From assembly GCA_025455125.1 (NCBI GenBank), contig JALONE010000102.1, positions 1-5,415 on the forward strand: DNA of 5,415 nucleotides, written 5' to 3'. The position numbers and the translations under genes are program-made. The stretch comes from Bacteroidota bacterium (GTDB lineage Bacteria > Bacteroidota > Ignavibacteria > UBA10030). Below the pieces are notes generated by a model. The model saw only the letters and a program-made list of their open reading frames with translations, ran no database searches and was not told the DNA's origin. Positions within the stretch are counted from its first letter, which is position 1; every line of letters starts with the position of its first letter. This document shows positions 1-5,415 of the stretch, one piece after another.

Positions 1-398
1 GAAGCGAACCGATGACAACGCCTGAGGTCTCGTTCGACCGAGTCATTCGTGAGAACGAAGCGGCCGCGCTCCGACAGCGCCCGATCCCCGCACCCTTCGT
101 GCCACCCGCGATCGTCGACAGTCTGCGTTTGGAGATCTTCACGACCGATTCGGTCTGGGTCAGTCTCGTCGCGGACACGGAAGCGGCGCAGGAGTTCCTC
201 TTCGCGCCGAACCGGACACGCCGCTGGATGGCAAAGGAACGGTTTCTTCTGACGATGGGAAATGCCGGCGGCGCAACGTTCCGACTGAACGGAACCGACC
301 TCGGCGCACTTGGACGGCGTGGTGCTGTGCTCCGGAACATTCCCATCACACACAATACCGTGAAGACCCCCCCCGTTGTCGAACAACCGGCCCCATGA
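1..398 (+). CDS. RodZ-like protein, C-terminal DUF4115 domain (5'-partial)
   Basis: This is the tail of a RodZ-type protein. In the family, a cytoplasmic helix-turn-helix domain binds MreB, one membrane helix follows, and a periplasmic DUF4115 domain ends the protein; it helps organise the rod-shape cell-wall machinery. Only the last part is visible. Counting from the ATG at position 12, residues 1-36 are a Pro/Ala-containing linker and residues 37-117 match DUF4115. Visible signature residues are D46 and W49-V50 in the first strand, W72-A74, the GNAGG turn at 83-87, N93-G94 and the R108 strand. A short Pro-rich tail follows. The frame is open through the first base (codons Ser-Glu-Pro precede the ATG), no ribosome-binding site fits, and the HTH and membrane helix are absent. 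The ATG at 12 is therefore probably internal and the true start lies upstream. The stop overlaps the ligA start. The domain call is fairly sure; the cellular role is inferred from the family. Confidence 0.82.
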   Translation, partial: SEPMTTPEVSFDRVIRENEAAALRQRPIPAPFVPPAIVDSLRLEIFTTDSVWVSLVADTEAAQEFLFAPNRTRRWMAKERFLLTMGNAGGATFRLNGTDLGALGRRGAVLRNIPITHNTVKTPPVVEQPAP

Positions 399-2407
399 GC
401 GCATCCGCCGCGAAGACGATCGAGGAACTGCGGCACTCCATCCTCGAACATGATTACCGCTACTACGTCCTCGCTCAACCCACGATCACCGACGAGGAGT
501 ACGACAAACTCCTCCGCCAACTGCAGGATCTCGAATCACGCCATCCGCACCTCGTGACCCCGGACTCTCCGACGCAGCGTGTCGGCGGCCAGCCAACGAG
601 GGAATTTCCGACCGTCACGCATGCGGTTCCGATGCTAAGCCTCGCCAACACATACAACGAGGAAGATGTGCGGGAATTCGACCGGCGCGTGCGCGAAGGA
701 TTGTCGGCGCCGTATCGGTATGTTGCCGAGCTCAAATTCGACGGGATCGCCATCAGTCTCGTGTATGAGGATGGACTGCTCGTCCGCGGAGCGACCCGCG
801 GCGATGGAACACGCGGCGATGATATCACCGCGAACCTGAGGACGATCCGCTCCATTCCGCTCCGGCTTCGCTCCGTGAAGAACGCATTCCGGTCGATCGA
901 AGTGCGGGGAGAGGTCTACATGCGCCGCGACGACTTCGAACGGCTCAATGCCGAACGGGAAGCGGCCGGCGAGCGGTTGCTCATCAATCCCCGCAACACG
1001 GCTGCCGGGACGCTCAAACTCCAGGATCCGCAAGTCGTCGCGACCCGCCCGCTGCAATTCAGCGCATACTACCTGCGCGCGGATGGAGTGACGCTTTCCA
1101 GCCACCACGCGAACCTCCAGATCCTCCGCGACCTCGGATTTCCCGTGAGCGAGCATACGAAGATATGCCCGACGATCGATTCCGTTATCGAGTACTGGCG
1201 AGCCTGGGAGGCGAAGCGCGATTCGCTTCCGTACGACATCGACGGCATCGTGGTGAAGGTCGATGCACTGGCGCACCAGCAGGAACTCGGCGCCATCGCC
1301 AAAAGTCCGCGATGGGCCGTCGCGTTCAAGTTCGCCTCTCGTAGCGCGACCACGCGACTCAACGACATCCTCTTCCAGGTTGGACGAACCGGAACGGTCA
1401 CTCCTGTGGCCGGCCTAGAACCGGTCTTCGTTGGCGGTTCGACAGTCTCCCGGGCGACACTGCATAATGAAGACTACATCGCCGACCTGGATATCCGTAT
1501 CGGCGACACCGTTGTCGTCGAAAAAGGGGGCGATGTCATTCCCAAGGTGAGCGGTGTTGTCGCGGAGAAGCGCCCGGCATCCGCACGCCGTTTTCGGTTT
1601 GCAACGCGATGTCCCGAGTGCGGCTCACGCCTCTTCCGTCCGGAGGGAGAAGCGAATCACTATTGCGAGAACAGCGATTGTCCCGCTCAAGTGCGCGGAC
1701 GGATCGAACACTTCGCCTCGCGCACAGCGATGGACATCGAGGGATTGGGCGAAGCCGCCATCGATCAATTCGTCGACCAGGGATTGCTGCATACGATCGG
1801 GGATGCGTACGATCTTCACGCACAGCGTGAAGCCCTGATGCGGCTGGAGCGCTGGGGAAAGAAGAGCGTTCAGAATCTCCTCGACGCGATCGAAGCGAGC
1901 AAGCAACGGCCGTTCTCGCGTGTGTTGTTTGCACTCGGGATCCGCCACGTCGGGGCCGGTGTCGCTCAACTTCTCGCGCGTCAATTTCCGACCATCGATC
2001 TCCTCCTGAAGGCACGGAAGCCCGAGCTCGAACAGGTGAGCGGTATCGGACCGCGCATTGCCGACAGCGTCGAGCGGTTCTTCGCGGACGAGCACAATCG
2101 CGCGTTGGTCAACCGATTGCGGGCTGCGGGCGTCACAATGCAGGAAGAGCGGCGGGCAGACACGACGGGTCCCCTGAACGGAAAGACCGTAGTACTCACC
2201 GGAACGCTTACCTCCATGACGCGTGATGAGGCGAAAGAACGCATCGAGGATCTCGGCGGAAAGACAACGTCGAGCGTCAGCAAGAATACCGATTTTGTCG
2301 TCGCAGGGGCAGAAGCGGGCTCAAAACTGACGAAAGCGAGAGAATTGGGGGTGCGGGTACTTGAAGAAGAGGAATTTTTGCGGTTACTTACGGGGAGGAG
2401 GCTGTAA
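395..2407 (+). CDS. ligA: NAD+-dependent DNA ligase LigA
   Basis: LigA seals nicks in duplex DNA during replication and repair, using NAD+ to adenylate its active-site lysine. The 670-residue protein is full length for the family. Domain Ia (about 1-65) has the NMN-binding pattern Y24, D33, Y36-D37. The nucleotidyltransferase domain (about 66-315) has the KFDG motif with catalytic K114, E112, the RGE motif at 171-173, the INPRNTAAGTLK block at 197-208, DIDGIVVK ending at K288, and K312 in motif V. An OB fold (about 316-400) is followed by a four-cysteine zinc finger (C406, C409, C424, C429), helix-hairpin-helix repeats (about 431-590) and a complete BRCT domain (about 593-667). Every key residue I looked for is present, so the enzyme should be active. 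The ATG lies inside the ATGA overlap with the rodZ-like stop and has no good Shine-Dalgarno in front (the sequence there is C-rich), which suggests translation coupled to the upstream gene. Confidence 0.98.
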   Translation: MSASAAKTIEELRHSILEHDYRYYVLAQPTITDEEYDKLLRQLQDLESRHPHLVTPDSPTQRVGGQPTREFPTVTHAVPMLSLANTYNEEDVREFDRRVREGLSAPYRYVAELKFDGIAISLVYEDGLLVRGATRGDGTRGDDITANLRTIRSIPLRLRSVKNAFRSIEVRGEVYMRRDDFERLNAEREAAGERLLINPRNTAAGTLKLQDPQVVATRPLQFSAYYLRADGVTLSSHHANLQILRDLGFPVSEHTKICPTIDSVIEYWRAWEAKRDSLPYDIDGIVVKVDALAHQQELGAIAKSPRWAVAFKFASRSATTRLNDILFQVGRTGTVTPVAGLEPVFVGGSTVSRATLHNEDYIADLDIRIGDTVVVEKGGDVIPKVSGVVAEKRPASARRFRFATRCPECGSRLFRPEGEANHYCENSDCPAQVRGRIEHFASRTAMDIEGLGEAAIDQFVDQGLLHTIGDAYDLHAQREALMRLERWGKKSVQNLLDAIEASKQRPFSRVLFALGIRHVGAGVAQLLARQFPTIDLLLKARKPELEQVSGIGPRIADSVERFFADEHNRALVNRLRAAGVTMQEERRADTTGPLNGKTVVLTGTLTSMTRDEAKERIEDLGGKTTSSVSKNTDFVVAGAEAGSKLTKARELGVRVLEEEEFLRLLTGRRL

Positions 2408-2426
2408 AATCACTCCATTCACTATC

Positions 2427-2432
2427 GAAGGA
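2427..2432 (+). promoter_or_regulatory. Ribosome-binding site for the beta-barrel gene
   Basis: The sequence GAAGGA lies 6 bases before the ATG at 2439. It decides the start: the frame is open further upstream into the end of ligA, but only this ATG has a good Shine-Dalgarno and gives a protein that begins with a signal peptide. Confidence 0.75.
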
Positions 2433-2438
2433 AACCCT

Positions 2439-3098
2439 ATGTCTACGCGCATGCTGCGGTATTGTCTGGTCTTTGCGCTCGTACTGCTCGTTTCCGTCGC
2501 GGGGTTCGGCCAAATGCGAAGCGGAAAATTCGGCGTCGGCCTTGCGGGGACGGCCTCGTTGCTTCAGTGCGACTACTCGAAGACCGACATGAAGTACGGT
2601 GGCGGCATCAGCCTGAGCTATTCGATGACCGAATACCTCGGCCTGCGGTCGACGTTCCTCTTCGACCAGATGCAGTTCACGAACGGCATCACCGGCGAGA
2701 AATTCAACACGAACGTCTTCTCGGGGAACGCGTATCTGAGCCTCGACATGATGCCGAACAGCAGCATCAATCCCTTCGTGTTGGCGGGCGTCGGACGCGC
2801 TTATTTTGACGGCAAAGGACTTGATGGTGTCACGGATCTCGTCGGTTCGAGCTTCGACCTTCACATGATCGCCGGCGGAGGGTTCGACATTTTCATGAAT
2901 GAATTCATCTCCGCGACCGTCATGGGCGAGTATGTCATCACCGGCAATGATTGGTATGATGGCCTGAAGGCCGGCGGCGCGAGCGACAGTTACGCGCGGA
3001 TCAGCCTTCAGTTCCGATATTACTTCTTCGACGAGGGCTTCGTTTCGCAGATGCTGGAAGCCCTGAAGGAGCGATATCGTCCGAAGGGAAAGAAGTAA
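2439..3098 (+). CDS. Outer-membrane beta-barrel protein (probably 8-stranded)
   Basis: This is a secreted 219-residue protein of unknown specific function. Residues 1-24 form a classic Sec signal peptide: Arg residues near the start, a hydrophobic core at about 8-21, and a likely cut after G24 just before Gln. There is no lipobox. The mature part is made of alternating amphipathic strands rich in Gly and aromatics. I count eight candidates at about 29-44, 52-63, 66-80, 92-106, 110-125, 140-153, 156-169 and 185-196, which fits a small OmpA/OmpX/OmpW-like barrel. The INPFVLAGVG segment at 110-119 is typical of such proteins. The last strand ends in Phe-Phe (196-197), but 22 more residues follow, rich in Lys and Arg. 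No OmpA-like peptidoglycan-binding domain is present. The gene starts 31 bases after ligA and ends 2 bases before the next gene. The barrel call is based on pattern, not on a specific family match. Confidence 0.8.
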   Translation: MSTRMLRYCLVFALVLLVSVAGFGQMRSGKFGVGLAGTASLLQCDYSKTDMKYGGGISLSYSMTEYLGLRSTFLFDQMQFTNGITGEKFNTNVFSGNAYLSLDMMPNSSINPFVLAGVGRAYFDGKGLDGVTDLVGSSFDLHMIAGGGFDIFMNEFISATVMGEYVITGNDWYDGLKAGGASDSYARISLQFRYYFFDEGFVSQMLEALKERYRPKGKK

Positions 3099-3100
3099 GG

Positions 3101-3646
3101 GTGTTCAACGGGTTTCGCCGGCGGGTGGGGTTGTCCTACTCCCGGTTTCGGTTTCGCAAGGAACGCGACCGGCAAACGGATTTTCCCGAGGCATTTGCAC
3201 GCGCACGACGCGCCCTCGTGTTGTATCCGGAATCCCCTATCGATGCCGATTCATCGGTCGCGTTTCTCCGGTTCTTATCCGACCGGTTCGCTGACGGTCT
3301 GACGGTCGTCATTCGGCAAGATCTTCGTTCCGCGGTCTCGGCCGTTCCGCGTCTCAAGACGGTCACCTACGACCCGGCCGACGTGACACGCTGGTACACG
3401 CCGCGCAACGGGCTCGTGCGGCGCATGAATGTTTCGACGTTCGATCTCGCGCTCGACCTGAATACGCAGTTGATGCTCGTCAGCGCGTTCCTGTGCAAGG
3501 CATCGAGCGCTCCATTGCGCATCAGTTTTGCAAAAGAGCAGGGGGATCGGTTCTACAACGTCCAGTTTCAATCCAGGGGATCCAGCTCCACCCCGGCACG
3601 CTATCAGGGATTGATGCGGTGTCTGGAAATGTTCGTACGCTCCTAA
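3101..3646 (+). CDS. Uncharacterised protein resembling the N-terminal half of a family 9 glycosyltransferase
   Basis: I do not recognise a named family. The 181-residue protein starts at GTG, 2 bases after the previous stop; AAGGGA lies 11 bases upstream, a long spacing, so coupling is likely. A GTG at 3125 is an alternative start. Residues 1-24 are strongly basic, with nine Arg/Lys, which could favour membrane contact. The rest follows the order of a heptosyltransferase N-terminal Rossmann domain: strand RALVLYP (37-43), helix to LRFLSDRF (56-63), strand LTVVIRQD (67-74), a helix and strand around 75-90, then FDLALDLN (114-121), a small hydrophobic helix (123-133) and PLRISF (138-143). FYNVQF (151-156) and a final helix (166-179) resemble the family's interdomain region. 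The C-terminal nucleotide-sugar-binding half is missing, and no remnant fits before the next gene. It may be a non-catalytic relative, comparable in size and style to small uncharacterised proteins of Bacteroidota. There is no signal peptide, so it is probably cytoplasmic. Confidence 0.7.
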   Translation: MFNGFRRRVGLSYSRFRFRKERDRQTDFPEAFARARRALVLYPESPIDADSSVAFLRFLSDRFADGLTVVIRQDLRSAVSAVPRLKTVTYDPADVTRWYTPRNGLVRRMNVSTFDLALDLNTQLMLVSAFLCKASSAPLRISFAKEQGDRFYNVQFQSRGSSSTPARYQGLMRCLEMFVRS

Positions 3647-3647
3647 C

Positions 3648-3652
3648 GGAGG
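3648..3652 (+). promoter_or_regulatory. Ribosome-binding site for the STAS gene
   Basis: GGAGG lies 5 bases before the ATG at 3658. It supports that start over the longer open frame reaching back to about 3493, which would overlap the preceding gene heavily and add residues unlike any STAS domain. Confidence 0.85.
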
Positions 3653-3657
3653 CAGGT

Positions 3658-3987
3658 ATGCACGTTGAGACAAAGAAGAATGGGAACGCGACAGTCTTCA
3701 AGATCAAGGAACGCCGACTGGACGCGACCGTGTCGCCCGAATTGAAGGGAGAGTTCTTGCTCATCTGCAAACCCGCCCTGAAAGAACTCGTTGTGGATAT
3801 GTCCGCTGTTGAGTTCTGCGACAGCAGCGGGTTGAGCGCCCTGCTCATCGCCGAACGCAAGATGCGGGAGAATGGCGGCGTCGTGAAGCTTGCCGGTGTG
3901 CAGAAGAAAGTTCTCTCTCTCATCAAGATCTCGCATCTCGACCGCGCATTCCAGATCTACGATACGGTCGCCAAAGCAGTCAAGTGA
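3658..3987 (+). CDS. Single-domain STAS protein, anti-sigma-factor-antagonist type
   Basis: This 109-residue protein is one STAS domain of the SpoIIAA/RsbV type. In the family, such proteins bind an anti-sigma/kinase partner and are switched off by phosphorylation of a conserved Ser; other relatives serve different signalling or envelope roles. The N-terminal strands occupy 1-20, the segment DATVSPELK (22-30) opens the first helix, LVVDMSAVEF (44-53) is the central strand, and DSSGLS (55-60) is the phosphorylation loop. S56 aligns with the phosphorylated Ser58 of Bacillus SpoIIAA. Later helices and strands run to the C-terminus, with ISHLDRAFQIYDTV at 91-104. Length is normal for a stand-alone STAS protein. 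No RsbW/SpoIIAB-type kinase, PP2C phosphatase or sigma factor is in the window, so the partner is unknown. It is the last gene of the run, 11 bases after its neighbour and before a strong terminator. Confidence 0.92.
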   Translation: MHVETKKNGNATVFKIKERRLDATVSPELKGEFLLICKPALKELVVDMSAVEFCDSSGLSALLIAERKMRENGGVVKLAGVQKKVLSLIKISHLDRAFQIYDTVAKAVK

Positions 3988-4020
3988 ATGGCGGCGATGT
4001 TCTCCGCCTCCCTGAGAAGG

Positions 4021-4065
4021 TCCCTTCTCTCTTCGGATTCATGAAGAGAAAGGGATTTTTTCTTT
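4021..4065 (+). terminator. Rho-independent terminator
   Basis: The left arm TCCCTT (4021-4026) pairs with AAGGGA (4050-4055). After one bulged C at 4027, TCTCTTC (4028-4034) pairs with GAAGAGA (4043-4049). The loop is the 8 bases 4035-4042. Six T follow at 4056-4061, then CTTT. The 13-pair stem plus T tract is a convincing terminator for the rodZ-like to STAS run. The other strand has no comparable T tract, so it should act in the + direction only. Confidence 0.92.
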
Positions 4066-4081
4066 CACCACCTACGAACCT

Positions 4082-4087
4082 GAGGGA
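4082..4087 (+). promoter_or_regulatory. Ribosome-binding site for the symporter gene
   Basis: GAGGGA lies 8 bases before the GTG at 4096. An in-frame TGA at 4081 rules out any earlier start, so this site and the GTG together fix the N-terminus. Confidence 0.8.
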
Positions 4088-4095
4088 CCATCGCC

Positions 4096-5415
4096 GTGGG
4101 ATTTGCAACTCTTGATTACGCCATCGTCATCGTGTATCTCATCGGCGTCACCGTCGCCGGGACCCTCATCTCAGGCCGCCAACGGTCGAGCAAAGACTAT
4201 TTTCTCGGCGGGAAGGAAATGTCCTGGTGGTCGGTGGGTTTCTCCATCGTTGCAAGCGAAACGAGCACGCTCACTTTCATCAGCATCCCCGGCCTCGCGT
4301 TCAAGGGCAACATGCACTTCCTCCAGCTCGCCGTCGGGTACTTCATCGGGCGGCTGCTGGTCAGCGTGATCTTCATCCCGGCGTATTATCGCGGCGACCT
4401 GGAAACGGCGTATGATTTTCTCGGCAAACGCTTCGGGCTTCCCCTCCGGCAGTTCACGTCCACCGTCTTCATCATCACACGTGTGCTCGCCTCCGGTGTG
4501 CGCCTGTTCGCCACCGCCATTCCGGTGCATCTGATCACCGGTTTGGATTATCCGACCAGCATTCTCCTGATCGGCACATTCACGCTCGTCTACACCTACC
4601 TCGGCGGCTTGAAGGCGGTCGTCGCGATGGATGTCGTTCAGCTGTTCATCTATCTCGGCGGTGCGCTCGCCTCGATGGTGCTGATCCTGCAAACGCTCCC
4701 GAACGGCTGGAGCGACGTGGTTGCGTTCGCCACGGCGAACGGCTTGAACAAGTTTGAGATCATCAATCCGAATTGGGGCGATTCGTTCTGGTCCTTCCTC
4801 GCCAGCCCCTACACACTCGTCGGCGGACTGCTTGGCGGGACGTTCCTCACGATGGCGTCGCACGGGACCGACCAATTGCTCGTCCAGCGGTTGCTCGGCT
4901 GCAAGTCGCGATGGGACAGTCAGCGTGCGCTGATGCTCGATGCGACATTCATCGTCATCCAATTCGCGTTCTTCCTTGTGCTCGGATTGTGCTTGTATGC
5001 ATTTTACGGCGGCGTGACATTCCAGCAATTAGGCCTGAACACTTCGGACGAGGTCTTCCCGAAATTCATCGTGGAGAACCTCCCCACCGGATTGGCCGGA
5101 TTGGTCGTTGCGGGCGTGCTTGCCTCCGCCATGGGGACGCTCTCGTCCTCGATCAGTTCCCTCGCGTCCTCGACGTTCCTGGATCTCTTCAAGCTCACAA
5201 AGCGCGGGAAGGCGACGGAGGGGGAGCGCGAGGTGCGATGGTCGCGGTTCTTCACGCTTGTGTGGGGCGTCGTCCTCATCGGCGGCGCAATGTTGTTCAC
5301 CGACACGAAGAATCCGGTCGTCGAGCTGGGCTTGAAGATCGCATCGTTCACCTACGGCGGACTGCTCGGCACGTTCTTCCTTGGACTGCTGACGAAGAGG
5401 ACTAATCAGCAAGAT
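4096..5415 (+). CDS. Sodium:solute symporter, SSS family (3'-partial)
   Basis: This is an inner-membrane transporter of the SSS (SLC5-like) family, which couples substrate uptake to the sodium gradient through a LeuT-type fold. The frame is open for 440 codons to the last base of the window, so the end of the protein is missing. Family members usually have about 480-600 residues. About eleven hydrophobic helices are visible, at roughly 5-25, 46-66, 75-97, 122-148, 152-172, 177-200, 236-255, 283-305, 331-358, 383-402 and 410-432. Family landmarks are the SSKDYFLGGK segment after the first helix (31-40), the unwound helix around ETSTLTFISIPGLAF (55-69), YTYLGGLKAVVAMDVVQ (166-182), the SHGTDQLLVQRLL loop (255-267), and the Ser-rich helix 350-359 near where the Na2 sodium site lies in relatives. 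It starts at GTG behind a good ribosome-binding site. The substrate cannot be read from the sequence; sugars, amino sugars, carboxylates and others are all possible. It sits after the terminator, so it is probably a separate unit. Confidence 0.95.
   Translation, partial: MGFATLDYAIVIVYLIGVTVAGTLISGRQRSSKDYFLGGKEMSWWSVGFSIVASETSTLTFISIPGLAFKGNMHFLQLAVGYFIGRLLVSVIFIPAYYRGDLETAYDFLGKRFGLPLRQFTSTVFIITRVLASGVRLFATAIPVHLITGLDYPTSILLIGTFTLVYTYLGGLKAVVAMDVVQLFIYLGGALASMVLILQTLPNGWSDVVAFATANGLNKFEIINPNWGDSFWSFLASPYTLVGGLLGGTFLTMASHGTDQLLVQRLLGCKSRWDSQRALMLDATFIVIQFAFFLVLGLCLYAFYGGVTFQQLGLNTSDEVFPKFIVENLPTGLAGLVVAGVLASAMGTLSSSISSLASSTFLDLFKLTKRGKATEGEREVRWSRFFTLVWGVVLIGGAMLFTDTKNPVVELGLKIASFTYGGLLGTFFLGLLTKRTNQQD

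Noticed and set aside
635..1276. Open frame of 213 codons on the - strand
   Set aside because: It is opposite the catalytic domain of ligA, shows no domain signature, and is explained as a GC-rich shadow frame.
2378..2410. Possible promoter (TTGCGG then TAAAAT) before the beta-barrel gene
   Set aside because: The spacer would be 21 bases, longer than the usual 16-18, and the first box is weak. I see no matching Bacteroidota-type promoter either, so an internal promoter is not supported.
2361..2438. 26-codon upstream extension of the beta-barrel gene into ligA
   Set aside because: It would bury the signal peptide behind a non-hydrophobic stretch. The ATG at 2439 has a good ribosome-binding site and yields a proper signal peptide.
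3493..3657. 55-codon upstream extension of the STAS gene
   Set aside because: It overlaps the preceding gene in another frame, adds nothing STAS-like, and the GGAGG at 3648-3652 clearly points to the ATG at 3658.
3990..4008. Small hairpin GGCGG/CCGCC right after the STAS stop
   Set aside because: It has only five pairs and a 9-base loop and no T tract. Such stems are common by chance in GC-rich DNA, and the real terminator follows at 4021.
4062..4095. Promoter for the symporter between the terminator and its start
   Set aside because: A separate unit needs one, but I could not find a convincing pair of boxes in this short gap, so I did not annotate it.
4171..5028. Long open frame of 285 codons on the - strand
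   Set aside because: It lies antiparallel to the symporter, whose helices and family motifs are unmistakable. The predicted product is a low-complexity, highly charged chain rich in Glu, Arg, Asp and His, as expected for a shadow frame in GC-rich DNA.

Overview
The window is a GC-rich bacterial chromosomal segment in which every gene I can support lies on the + strand. It looks like a Gram-negative from the Bacteroidota/Chlorobiota/Ignavibacteria side of the tree. That placement is an inference. It rests on an outer-membrane beta-barrel whose signal peptide is predicted to be cut just before Gln, a stand-alone STAS protein that resembles those of that group, and the overall gene style. No marker gene in the window fixes the taxonomy.

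Layout. (1) 1-398: the C-terminal part of a RodZ-like protein (DUF4115 domain), with its beginning upstream of the window. (2) 395-2407: a complete NAD+-dependent DNA ligase, ligA, overlapping the previous stop by ATGA. (3) 2439-3098: a secreted, probably eight-stranded outer-membrane beta-barrel protein with an unusual basic tail. (4) 3101-3646: an unrecognised 181-residue protein that looks like only the N-terminal (acceptor-side) half of a family 9 glycosyltransferase/heptosyltransferase. (5) 3658-3987: a single-domain STAS protein of the anti-sigma-factor-antagonist type. (6) 4021-4065: a clear rho-independent terminator. (7) 4096 to the window end: a sodium:solute symporter (SSS family), cut off at the 3' end.

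The first five genes are separated by -4, 31, 2 and 11 bases with no terminator between them, so they are best read as one transcription unit ending at the 4021-4065 hairpin. The contents are mixed: cell shape, DNA replication and repair, envelope, and a signalling domain. Nothing shows that they act in one pathway, although three of the five have an envelope flavour. The symporter begins a separate unit.

The only part that looks possibly undescribed is the half-glycosyltransferase gene and its tight linkage to the beta-barrel and STAS genes. I see no CRISPR array, mobile element, tRNA, rRNA or riboswitch. No gene-free stretch exceeds 300 bases; the longest is 3988-4095, which holds the terminator.
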